Shown: positions 7,124 to 14,119 of the stretch, one piece after another
Position numbering within the stretch: the stretch's first letter is position 1
Layout of the letters: each line of letters starts with the position of its first letter
NCBI GenBank assembly: GCA_964528305.1
Contig: CAZGSD010000013.1
Location: 1-18,011, forward strand
DNA length: 18,011 bases
Direction: 5' to 3'
DNA from: CAZGSD01 sp964528305
GTDB lineage: Bacteria; Patescibacteriota; Gracilibacteria; UBA1369
The notes under the pieces: generated by a model
The model's input: the letters and a program-made list of their open reading frames with translations, nothing else
Databases searched by the model: none
What the model was told of the DNA's origin: nothing
Program-made: the position numbers and the translations under genes

Positions 7124-7901
7124 AAAACTCACCAGTAAACCACCCACTGCCAAGGGTTTGATTCAAGCGGTTCAAGCTGAAGGCAACACTCAAAAAGCCC
7201 AATCCTCCCAAAGATTTTTCCGTACCGGTCCAGGAGAATATGCGGCAGGCGATAAATTTTTAGGTTTAACCGTACCCAATCAACGCTTAATAGCCAAAAA
7301 ATTTCATAACCTCACCCTCACCGAATTAAGCAAAACAATCAAATCCCCCTTTCATGAAATCCGCCTTACCAGCTTGCTAATTCTAGTAAATAAATACACC
7401 AAAGCTATTCCAGCCCAAAACCTTCAGGACCTGGAAACAATAGTTGAGTTCTATCTCAATCACACCACCTATATCAACAATTGGGATCTGGTAGACAGCT
7501 CAGCCGATAAGATTCTCGGCCATTGGATTTTCACCCACCCCACAGATCAAAAAATCCTCAAACAACTAAGCCAATCACCATCTCTCTGGGAGCGACGCAT
7601 CGCCATGGTCAGCTGTTTCTATTTTATCCACCAGAAAAGCTTCCAAGTCCCCCTTCAAATAGCTGAAAAACTGCTTTCTGATCGGCACGACTTAATTCAC
7701 AAAGCCGTCGGCTGGATGCTACGCGAAATCGGCAAACGCCATCTAGAAACTCTCGACAAATTCCTACTGAAACATTATTCACAACTACCCCGCACCACAC
7801 TGCGCTACGCTATCGAAAAACACTCACCAAACCACCGCCGCCAATGGTTAAAACACAAATCACCTCCACTACCCCAAAGCCACATCTCTCAAAAACCCTG
7901 A
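7116..7901 (+). CDS. AlkD-like DNA alkylation repair glycosylase
   Basis: The 261-residue protein is built of ALK/HEAT-like helical repeats. The AlkD active-site region NWDLVD is at 122-127 (Trp123, Asp127). WERRIA at 158-163 carries the conserved Arg, and VGWMLREIG at 198-206 carries the third conserved Trp (Trp200). A PRTTLRYAIEK stretch at 225-235 is another family signature. AlkD enzymes excise 3- and 7-alkylpurines without flipping the base. The first 40 residues are poorly conserved. It starts within the end of the Nudix gene (ATG 7116) and ends 33 nt inside the convergent antitoxin gene. It is the last gene of the plus-strand array. Confidence 0.9.
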   Translation: MNKKLTSKPPTAKGLIQAVQAEGNTQKAQSSQRFFRTGPGEYAAGDKFLGLTVPNQRLIAKKFHNLTLTELSKTIKSPFHEIRLTSLLILVNKYTKAIPAQNLQDLETIVEFYLNHTTYINNWDLVDSSADKILGHWIFTHPTDQKILKQLSQSPSLWERRIAMVSCFYFIHQKSFQVPLQIAEKLLSDRHDLIHKAVGWMLREIGKRHLETLDKFLLKHYSQLPRTTLRYAIEKHSPNHRRQWLKHKSPPLPQSHISQKP

Positions 7902-8195
7902 AACCGACTTATACCCTCTTTCTAAAGCTTTTTTTTCAATAGCCTTTTTATCTTCCGCCGAAACACGAAACCGTATAACCTCAGCAGAATGCTTTTGATA
8001 ATCCTTTTCAGCTAAAATTAATTGAGGCAAATCAAAAATAAGCGCCGGAATATCTTCATTCAAAAATTCTTGAGAAATATTCGCAGATTCACATTCAAAA
8101 AAACACTTTCGATCAGTTAATTTAGTTAAAGTAAAAAAATATTTCTTATTATTAACAGTAAGGCTCTGTTTTAGACGAATTTTCATAATATGCAA
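7869..8195 (-). CDS. HicB-like ribbon-helix-helix antitoxin
   Basis: The 108-residue protein has two parts. Residues about 18-70 look like a shortened, diverged HicB-type domain (YFFTLT strand, a DLPQLILAEKDY helix). Residues about 72-108 are a ribbon-helix-helix DNA-binding segment: VIRFRVS strand, then AEDKKAIEKKALERG and SVSGFLRDVAL helices. The antitoxin would neutralise the upstream HicA-like toxin and repress the pair's promoter. The start is uncertain between Met1 (8195) and Met4 (8186). The frame overlaps the toxin's 3' end by 44 nt. Its own 3' end overlaps the AlkD gene by 33 nt. Assignment depends on the RHH pattern and the neighbour. Confidence 0.75.
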   Translation of the reverse strand: MHIMKIRLKQSLTVNNKKYFFTLTKLTDRKCFFECESANISQEFLNEDIPALIFDLPQLILAEKDYQKHSAEVIRFRVSAEDKKAIEKKALERGYKSVSGFLRDVALG

Positions 8196-8433
8196 TTAAA
8201 TTATGCTCCTTTACAAATTTTAACGCTAATTTTTTATAAAAACTTTTACAATCTCCATGATGCACTGGAATAATCAAATCTCTCTGAGCCAAAACATGCT
8301 TAAATTTAACATGGCTTCCTTTGGTATAAACTTTCTCACATCCCATCAACAACAAAATCTTTTCCACTTTTTCCAACTTAAGGGAAACCGGATCAAGTAA
8401 AAATTTTTCAAAGAGCTTAACCAGTTTAGTCAT
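8152..8433 (-). CDS. hicA: HicA-type mRNA interferase toxin
   Basis: The 93-residue protein matches the HicA double-stranded-RNA-binding-like fold. A helix LEKVEKILLLMGCE (20-33) is followed by TKGSHVKFKH (37-46) with the catalytic His41 in the GSH motif. Then comes a LIIPVHHG strand (53-60) and a C-terminal helix. An 18-residue N-terminal extension is typical of the KLLEKLL-type branch. HicA toxins cleave mRNA under stress. Toxin-first order and the 44-nt overlap with the antitoxin gene fit hicAB organisation. A promoter with a palindromic operator lies directly upstream (8473-8505). Confidence 0.8.
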   Translation of the reverse strand: MTKLVKLFEKFLLDPVSLKLEKVEKILLLMGCEKVYTKGSHVKFKHVLAQRDLIIPVHHGDCKSFYKKLALKFVKEHNLIAYYENSSKTEPYC

Positions 8434-8472
8434 ATCTTAAGAGGGCTTAATACAGGTAACAGCCACTCTTTA

Positions 8473-8493
8473 CTACATTTTACATAAATGTAG
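8473..8493 (-). promoter_or_regulatory. Perfect palindromic operator of the hicAB-like pair
   Basis: CTACATTT (8473-8480) and AAATGTAG (8486-8493) form a perfect 8-bp inverted repeat around a 5-bp centre. It overlaps the -10 and half of the spacer of the toxin promoter, so a dimeric RHH antitoxin bound here would block transcription. Symmetry and position are seen; binding is inferred. Confidence 0.7.
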
Positions 8494-8505
8494 CCACAAA
8501 AGCAA
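8477..8505 (-). promoter_or_regulatory. Promoter of the hicAB-like pair
   Basis: On the minus strand TTGCTT (8505-8500) and TAAAAT (8482-8477) are 17 bp apart. The expected leader to the toxin ATG at 8433 is about 37 nt. Confidence 0.6.
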
Positions 8506-8624
8506 TCTGAGTGACCAGCCAAAAAGTATCAAAACCTCATAAATTCAAGCTGAAATAATCCTAAATTTTCCATCACACCAGTCTTATGCTACCATATAAA
8601 CATCTAAATTACGTTACCATCATT

Positions 8625-9212
8625 ATGCCCTTCACTTTACCAGAACTTCCTTTTGACCCCACTCAATTGGCTCCATTTTGCTCCAAAGAAACCTTTGAAT
8701 ACCATCACGGCAAACATCATGCCAATTATGTCAATAAACTTAATGAGTTAACCAAAGATAGCCCGCTGAGTGAAATGGCATTGGAAGATTTAATTAAAAA
8801 AGCCCATCAAGAAGGCAATAAAGCGGTGTTCAACAATGCCGCTCAACACTTCAATCACAGCTTTTTCTGGAATTGTTTAAGTCCAACAAGTGGGCAGCCG
8901 GGAGAAAAAGTTTTAACAGCTATAACACAAGATTTTCAGTCACTGGATAAATTCAAGGAAATGTTTACAGCCGCCGCTACCACCCTATTTGGTTCTGGAT
9001 GGGTATGGCTGGCCCAGGGAAGCGACGGAAAATTAGAAATAATCGCCATGAAAGACGCCGAAACCCCTCTAATTTTAAATAAAACTCCTCTACTAACCCT
9101 AGACGTCTGGGAACACGCCTATTATATCGATCATCGCAACGCCCGGGCTAATTTCATCACAGAATTCTGGAAATTCATCAATTGGAGCTATTTGGAAAAG
9201 CAATTAAGTTAG
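8625..9212 (+). CDS. sodB: Iron-type superoxide dismutase
   Basis: The 195-residue protein aligns along its whole length with bacterial Fe/Mn superoxide dismutases. Metal ligands are His27, His78, Asp160 and His164 (DVWEHAYYIDH). The NNAAQ motif with Gln74 in the N-terminal metal half favours the iron type over the manganese type. The enzyme converts superoxide to oxygen and hydrogen peroxide in the cytoplasm. The family N-terminus MPFTLPELPF starts at ATG 8625. An in-frame ATG at 8586 would add 13 unconserved residues and is not preferred. His170 replaces the usual Tyr in the YYIDYRNAR segment. The gene is transcribed away from the toxin-antitoxin pair. No convincing promoter was found in the preceding 150 bp. 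Confidence 0.96.
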   Translation: MPFTLPELPFDPTQLAPFCSKETFEYHHGKHHANYVNKLNELTKDSPLSEMALEDLIKKAHQEGNKAVFNNAAQHFNHSFFWNCLSPTSGQPGEKVLTAITQDFQSLDKFKEMFTAAATTLFGSGWVWLAQGSDGKLEIIAMKDAETPLILNKTPLLTLDVWEHAYYIDHRNARANFITEFWKFINWSYLEKQLS

Positions 9213-9220
9213 AAAACAGC

Positions 9221-9300
9221 ATAAAAAGAGAATAGGAATATACATCGTCTCCGAAGGGCCCCTACCCCAAAGTCGATGTATATTCCTATTCTCTTTTTAT
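9221..9300 (+). terminator. Long perfect inverted repeat after sodB, likely terminator
   Basis: Arms 9221-9247 and 9274-9300 are perfectly complementary over 27 bp and enclose a 26-nt loop with a GGGCCCC run. The right arm ends in CTTTTTAT, and by symmetry so does the other strand. It begins 8 nt after the sodB stop. A strong terminator is the simplest role, but the stem is far longer than usual. Confidence 0.6.
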
Positions 9301-9580
9301 CCTCCCTTTAAACAATAAATCTTTTTTTTAAACAGATTGACCAGAAGTAAAAGATTGAGCAACTCGATTTTTTACAAGAACTAATTTTATAGCAAAATGG
9401 ACATTTGACTTAAAACGAATTTTGCAGCAAAACACGGCTTTAGCCACAAAAAAGTTATGCACAAAACCTCCACAATCATCCCAACATAAATCACCTAAAA
9501 ATTAAAGTCCTATTTCTTTACTAAATACAAAAACAATACTTAAATAAGATCAAAATATACAAATCATAATTTTTCCTTAA
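9301..9580. other. AT-rich intergenic stretch
   Basis: These 280 bp hold no supportable reading frame. A TTGACT at 9405-9410 lacks a partner -10 at normal spacing. One match to the DnaA-box consensus TTATNCACA is at 9455-9463, without companions. The promoter of the downstream gene must lie here, but no single site stands out. Confidence 0.5.
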
Positions 9581-11077
9581 ATGCCTATATCCAAAAAAGA
9601 CAATCTGCACAACCTCATCAAATCACTCACCAAAAATGAAAAAAAATACTTAAGGGATTTCTTAAAAAATCAAAAAGAGACCAAATCATATTTAGAACTT
9701 TTCAACAAATTAGACCACCAGTCAAAGCACCAAAAAGACTCAATTAAAAACATTTTTGACAAAAAACAAAACCAATTACCAGTTATAAAAACTTATCTAA
9801 CCAATCTCATTCAAAAAATTCTACAAAACTTTCACCGACACTCCTCCCCTTTTGACATAGTCCAAAATAATTTTTTAGAAATAAATATTCTCCTGCAAAA
9901 AGAGTTATTCGATTTGGCAGAATTTCAAATCAACAAAACCATCACCCTCTGCCACAAACATCAACTCTCCCACCAACTGCTCCAAGCCTTAGAATGGAAA
10001 AAATGCTTTCTAACACAAAAATTCGGGGCTTTCGCTGAAGAAATCAAAGACGCCACACTCGATCTAATCAAACAACAAAGACAAATCCTACTATCCTTAA
10101 ACAATCTATACGATTATCAAGAACTTCAAGCCTCATTTTATGACCATTTTCAACAGGGCACTGGCCTCAATCAAATTATTTACACCAATCTACACAAAAA
10201 TCCGCTCATTATAGACGAAAAACAACCTCTCACGCTGGAAGCTAAACTATTACAAGCACATCTAAATTTCCGCCTACATTTATACAAAGACAAAAACCTC
10301 CAAGCTGCCAATCAGTCACTACAAAAAGGCATCAGGATGCTAGAGCTGTCGCCCAATCTTATACAACAAAATCCACAATACTACCTGGCGCTCCTTCATC
10401 AAAAACTCCAATTATTATTACAAATCGACTCACCCACCGAACTAGCCCAAACCCTACTCCTCATCCGCCGCGCCCCCCAGGATTTTAATTTTGACGCCAA
10501 AAAACCTTATCTCCGCCGCTATATAATGGAAGCCTATTCCATTGAATTAAATCTCTATCAAAAGCTGGGCCAAATCCCTCAAGCTCTGGATTTAATCAAA
10601 AATATCGAAGCCGAATATCACGATTTAAACTCTCCAGCATTACGGCAATGGAGGGCCGTCATGGACCATGCTATAGCCAAATTCTACCTGCAAATTAACG
10701 AAGACAGTTTAGCTCTCCGCAAAGCCAAGGAAATACTGTCAGCTGAATATAGCCAACGCGAAGAAGATATTTATCTGCAAACACTACTACTAATCATTCA
10801 AATCGCTTTAAAACAAAAAAACAATCTCCTCCTGAAACAGACACTGGAAAAATTCCAATCCAGCCTTAAAACGCATAAAAATCAAAGCCACTTGGAAAAA
10901 CACCTACTACAATTCCTATTCACCTATAGCATTGACCTGCAATTTCCCCGCCGTCATGGACGCCTCACCAAAAAAATGGCCAAAATTCGCCAAGCCGCCA
11001 ATCGCAAAACCCCACCACATCTGGCCGAATTCCTACTCTGGCTGAACGATTTGGTGCTTACGGAAATACAATCATAA
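9581..11077 (+). CDS. Large helical TPR-like protein of unknown function
   Basis: The 498-residue, strongly basic, Gln/Leu/Lys-rich protein has no signal peptide or membrane segment. Residues 1-90 form a conserved-looking module: a SLTKNEKKYLRDF helix, YLELFNKLD, then a YLTNLIQKIL helix. The rest is a series of paired amphipathic helices of TPR or TPR-like character (for example around 225-255 and 345-380). The N-terminal pattern resembles a family of about 500-residue proteins common in Bacteroidota, recalled from memory and unnamed. A scaffold or regulatory role is possible but not shown. Its stop codon directly abuts the stop of the convergent cyclase-like gene, with no bases between them. 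Confidence 0.75.
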   Translation: MPISKKDNLHNLIKSLTKNEKKYLRDFLKNQKETKSYLELFNKLDHQSKHQKDSIKNIFDKKQNQLPVIKTYLTNLIQKILQNFHRHSSPFDIVQNNFLEINILLQKELFDLAEFQINKTITLCHKHQLSHQLLQALEWKKCFLTQKFGAFAEEIKDATLDLIKQQRQILLSLNNLYDYQELQASFYDHFQQGTGLNQIIYTNLHKNPLIIDEKQPLTLEAKLLQAHLNFRLHLYKDKNLQAANQSLQKGIRMLELSPNLIQQNPQYYLALLHQKLQLLLQIDSPTELAQTLLLIRRAPQDFNFDAKKPYLRRYIMEAYSIELNLYQKLGQIPQALDLIKNIEAEYHDLNSPALRQWRAVMDHAIAKFYLQINEDSLALRKAKEILSAEYSQREEDIYLQTLLLIIQIALKQKNNLLLKQTLEKFQSSLKTHKNQSHLEKHLLQFLFTYSIDLQFPRRHGRLTKKMAKIRQAANRKTPPHLAEFLLWLNDLVLTEIQS

Positions 11078-12334
11078 TCACAAATACCTCCACCCGCACA
11101 AAGTCACTCTTGACCTGTCCATCACATAACGCTCAAATTTAGCCACATGATGGGCCGGTATCACCACTGACTCGTCCACATAAAAAGTATCCTTCTCCAC
11201 AATATCCTCAGCTATTTTGGAAGCCACATTGACCGGCCCACCAGCAATCTCCCGCCCGCCGCCATCCAAATCAAACAAAAGCACCTCACCGCGCGCCAAA
11301 CCTATAGAAACATTATCTCCGGCGCGTCGCATATTTAACAAAACATCTTCAGCAAACTCCACAGCCTCCGTATCACTATCAACCACATATATACCAAGCA
11401 TCCCATTGGATTTCACCAATTGCACCGCATATTTAGAAGCAATTTCAGTCAACACCGCATTCATCACCACCCAATCGGTCAATTCATCCAGCAACAACCT
11501 GCCTCCAGGATGATAAACACGAATCAGCACTACCACTTTATTATGAAAATAATGCCCCAACTCACCGAGAGCACCAGTCTCCCCACCCAATCTATGTAAA
11601 GCTCCAAAAAATTTCTTATCAAAAGGAAGAGGATAAACATCATCACCTCCTAACTTTCCCAAGTTACCAATTCCAACCGCCCCTCTCAACGCCCCCTCTT
11701 CATAATTCACACTATAAAATTTTCGAGCCCCTCCAACACCAGATTCCCGCTTCAATTTCCAAATATCCGGCCACAATCCTAACAATTTACGTCTAAAAGC
11801 ACTATCCACCACTATCTCCCGACCAGCCGTGTGATCCTCCGCCACTTCCTCCATCACTTCAGCGGAAGGCCCAAATATGCCCTGCCCCAACGACCAAAAA
11901 GTACCAGCCGTAATACCCATTCCCACCTGCAACACTCCCGATGCCAACTGTTTCTGCACAGCCACCATTGCCAGCAAAACTTCCTCCGCCCGCACTTTCC
12001 CGGCATCATAAAACATCTGAGAATTATCTGCCGCCCACACACCGACCCCCTCACCACCAATAGCCCGCCCAAACTCATAAATAATTTCTTTAGGCTCACT
12101 CACCAGCTTCATCACTTCCAATAAAGACTTTTCAGCCGTCAAAGCAGACAAACCCGCAGAATCCGTACAAACCAAATATCCTTTCCGCTCATAGGGCCGC
12201 AAAACTTCAGCCTGCGTTTCCACTGTATGGCCAACAACACGCTGCCAAGCCGCGACAACATCCACCGGCACCGTGCCAGCCACTTCCTGCTTCAAATCCG
12301 CTAAGGCCGCTATAATTTTTCTTTTTCTCTCCAT
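11078..12334 (-). CDS. Divergent tandem class III nucleotide-cyclase-like protein
   Basis: The 418-residue protein seems to hold two cyclase homology domains. The first (about 50-185) has LVCTDSAGLSAL with Asp58 at the place of a metal-binding Asp, GVGVWAADNSQ at about 96-106, and VGMGITAG at about 137-144. The second (about 265-390) has KSNGMLGIYVVD at 308-319, SIGLARGEVLLFD at about 343-355 and AGGPVNVASKIAED at about 364-377, close to the conserved G-x-x-VN-x-A-x-R region. The second half lacks the first metal Asp and has Asn310 in place of the usual GD-type acid. One or both domains may therefore be catalytically weak or regulatory. Cytoplasmic, no membrane segments. Divergent from the EamA gene by 45 bp. 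Confidence 0.7.
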   Translation of the reverse strand: MERKRKIIAALADLKQEVAGTVPVDVVAAWQRVVGHTVETQAEVLRPYERKGYLVCTDSAGLSALTAEKSLLEVMKLVSEPKEIIYEFGRAIGGEGVGVWAADNSQMFYDAGKVRAEEVLLAMVAVQKQLASGVLQVGMGITAGTFWSLGQGIFGPSAEVMEEVAEDHTAGREIVVDSAFRRKLLGLWPDIWKLKRESGVGGARKFYSVNYEEGALRGAVGIGNLGKLGGDDVYPLPFDKKFFGALHRLGGETGALGELGHYFHNKVVVLIRVYHPGGRLLLDELTDWVVMNAVLTEIASKYAVQLVKSNGMLGIYVVDSDTEAVEFAEDVLLNMRRAGDNVSIGLARGEVLLFDLDGGGREIAGGPVNVASKIAEDIVEKDTFYVDESVVIPAHHVAKFERYVMDRSRVTLCGWRYL

Positions 12335-12340
12335 AGCTAT

Positions 12341-12370
12341 ATATTAGCTCTGACCAACCCATAAAAACAA
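12341..12370 (-). promoter_or_regulatory. Weak candidate promoter for the cyclase-like gene
   Basis: In the 45-bp divergent gap the minus strand reads TTGTTT, an 18-bp spacer and TAATAT, placing transcription start only a few bases before the ATG at 12334. The AT-rich near-palindrome AGCT...AGCT at about 12336-12350 overlaps the -10. Evidence is limited to motif matches. Confidence 0.3.
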
Positions 12371-12379
12371 AACAAAAAC

Positions 12380-13261
12380 GTGATCAATTGGATATTTCTC
12401 ACTATTCTGGCAGCGATATTGGAGTCCATCAACAATATCTACGACCGTTACATTCTAAAAAACGAGCTGCGCACTTCGGAAGCTCTACTCAGTCATTGGG
12501 GATTTTTTGCAGCTTTAATGTTTTGCAGCCCAGCTATTTTCACCGGAAACATTTCTGTACATCCTACAGTAATCAGCTTCGGCGCAATTAGCGCCCTGCT
12601 TTACATGGGAGCCATGCATTATTATTACCGCTCCATTAATAGCAATGAAATCAGCCGCGTCCTACCAATACTATCAATACATCCAGTATTAATACTCATC
12701 CTGGCCACCATTTTTTTAGAAGAATCTTACCAGCCAATACAATATTTCGGCATCACATTAATCATCATAGGTATAGCCATAAACGTTATAGACGAACAAA
12801 AGCATCGCTTAATCGGCTGGCGCACCATTGCTTGCGGATTTTTAGCGGCTTTGGCTTTTTCCATTAAAAACGTATTAGTAAAATGGCTGGTAATTCAACA
12901 ATTTGAATCTCTCAACATACTTTTTTGGATAGGACTTTTTATACTGATATTCAATATTCCATTCACCATTAAATATCACAAAAACTGGCGCCTACATGGC
13001 AACCACGCCAAAACCGACATAATATTAGCAGCCGCCCTTTCCGCTGCCGTCACTATTATTTACACCACTGCCGTTACCATCGGCCCAGCCACACTAGTAG
13101 CCTTTCTCCATCGCGTACAATTATTATTTGTTTTTGTCATCGCCAGCATATTGGACATCTTTTTCCCCAATTTCCTACACGAACGCTTTGTTCGTGCCGC
13201 TTTTTTCCAAAAACTTTCAGGAATTTTACTGATACTGATGGGCAGTTATTATTTATTATAA
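12380..13261 (+). CDS. EamA/DMT-superfamily transporter
   Basis: The 293-residue integral membrane protein has about ten hydrophobic helices in two repeated halves (about 3-137 and 145-293), the typical length and layout of EamA (drug/metabolite transporter) proteins. A P-I-L-S-I-H-P-V helix followed by F-L-E-E-S-Y and G-I-T-L-I-I-I-G near 95-130 is the usual end of the first half. The second half repeats this with VAFLHRVQLLF and G-I-L-L-I-L-M-G. The transported substrate cannot be inferred. The start is a GTG at 12380. No in-frame ATG lies nearby that keeps the first helix, and no Shine-Dalgarno is present. Confidence 0.85.
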   Translation: MINWIFLTILAAILESINNIYDRYILKNELRTSEALLSHWGFFAALMFCSPAIFTGNISVHPTVISFGAISALLYMGAMHYYYRSINSNEISRVLPILSIHPVLILILATIFLEESYQPIQYFGITLIIIGIAINVIDEQKHRLIGWRTIACGFLAALAFSIKNVLVKWLVIQQFESLNILFWIGLFILIFNIPFTIKYHKNWRLHGNHAKTDIILAAALSAAVTIIYTTAVTIGPATLVAFLHRVQLLFVFVIASILDIFFPNFLHERFVRAAFFQKLSGILLILMGSYYLL

Positions 13262-13325
13262 AAAAGTCAGACCGCTTCTAATCATCGACCACTCTATACT
13301 GAACCCAATTCTATAATTGAAGTAC

Positions 13326-13377
13326 CTGGCGCTCCAGGACGTTGTTCGCTTTCGCGAGTCATCTACCGAAGCGCCAG
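13326..13377. other. Stem-loop at the left end of the GC-rich island
   Basis: CTGGCGCT (13326-13333) pairs perfectly with AGCGCCAG (13370-13377). On the minus strand the interior contains a TCGC-GAAA-GCGA mini-hairpin, a GNRA tetraloop. No T-run of terminator type follows on either strand. Possible structured RNA or end of the island. Confidence 0.4.
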
Positions 13378-13404
13378 AAAAAGTCTTCATTGTTTTGTCG
13401 CCGA

Positions 13405-13436
13405 CGCGCGGGCTGCCGTACTGGCCAGCCCGCGCG
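13405..13436 (-). other. Strong GC hairpin after the GC-rich ORF
   Basis: Perfect 11-bp arms (13405-13415 with 13426-13436) enclose a 10-nt loop. It lies 14 nt past the TAG stop of the minus-strand ORF. There is no following T-run, so it is at best an RNA 3'-end or protective hairpin. Confidence 0.5.
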
Positions 13437-13450
13437 CACGCGTTGAGGGG

Positions 13451-13936
13451 CTAGAGGCCGGCCTGCCGCGCCCGATCCGGGAGCGGGGGGATATCCTCCC
13501 ACCCCATGGGAAGTTTCGCCAACAGCCCACAAGCGTCAACAATCACAGCCTTGGGACGAGCCCGCTGAGACGCTGACTGGAGCAGTTGCCACAAGTTCGG
13601 CCTCGACGCAATCACCTCCAAGAGCGCCGGCCAGAACTCCGTGTTGTACACGCAGCGGCCACTGCCCAACCGCACGATCAGGCCAGCCCTCATGATAGAG
13701 TCCAGCTGCCCGTGCGCCGCCATTTCGCGGGAGATGCCGACACCTTTGATCCGACGATGCGCCTGAACGTAGCCGCACCAATGAGAAACCAGCACCATCA
13801 TCCCCTCGGGGAACTTGCGCAAAACCCCCTTGATCAGAGCAACCCTAGTCACGAAATCCATGCCCTTCTTATCGTTCTTCTTGCTCAATGTAGACCTCAA
13901 AACAATGAACCTCTCCAGGAAATAACCAACCACCAT
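13451..13936 (-). CDS. GC-rich unrecognised protein, possibly winged-helix DNA-binding
   Basis: The frame gives 161 residues with no recognisable family match. Residues about 60-98 (GISREMAAHGQLDSIMRAGLI, then VRLGSGRCVYN) look like a recognition helix and wing of a winged-helix domain, but this is only a pattern impression. Base composition is clearly richer in GC than its neighbours, with GCC, CGG and CTC codons, unlike the AT-leaning genes around it, so transfer from another genome is likely. A consensus-like promoter (13967-13995) lies 30 nt upstream of the ATG, which supports expression. Met26 is an alternative start. A frame on the opposite strand (13586-13939) is rejected as a shadow. 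Confidence 0.6.
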   Translation of the reverse strand: MVVGYFLERFIVLRSTLSKKNDKKGMDFVTRVALIKGVLRKFPEGMMVLVSHWCGYVQAHRRIKGVGISREMAAHGQLDSIMRAGLIVRLGSGRCVYNTEFWPALLEVIASRPNLWQLLQSASQRARPKAVIVDACGLLAKLPMGWEDIPPLPDRARQAGL

Positions 13937-13966
13937 TGATTGGCTACCATACCCAAAGACCAGCTA

Positions 13967-13995
13967 TATAAAACACATCCAGGCTAAAGAGTCAA
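13967..13995 (-). promoter_or_regulatory. Promoter of the GC-rich ORF
   Basis: On the minus strand TTGACT (13995-13990) and TTTATA (13972-13967) are 17 bp apart; an overlapping TATATA gives a 19-bp alternative. The predicted leader is about 23 nt. Confidence 0.6.
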
Positions 13996-14119
13996 GCTTT
14001 GAATTATGCGCCCCCTCCCAAACCCCAGTCCTACCTCATCCACAAGCCATAATCACACTTTGTAGACATTTACACGAACACACACCCATTACCTACCACA
14101 ACTGCGAGCCGCCGCCGCA

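Noticed and set aside
5691..7901. Recoding of TGA (as in Gracilibacteria/SR1)
   Set aside because: TGA ends the cupredoxin gene (5691-5693) and the AlkD gene (7899-7901) at positions that fit family lengths, so the standard bacterial code applies.
8586..8624. Upstream in-frame ATG as the start of superoxide dismutase
   Set aside because: The 13 extra residues are not family-like, while MPFTLPELPF at 8625 is the standard N-terminus.
9455..9463. A match to the DnaA-box consensus TTATNCACA in an AT-rich region, as a possible replication origin
   Set aside because: Only one good box is present and no dnaA, dnaN or other origin-linked gene is nearby; a nine-base match arises easily by chance.
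13586..13939. A 117-residue plus-strand frame opposite the GC-rich ORF
   Set aside because: It is a shadow of the minus-strand frame in high-GC DNA: His/Pro/Arg-rich low-plausibility protein with no promoter, whereas the minus frame has a good promoter.
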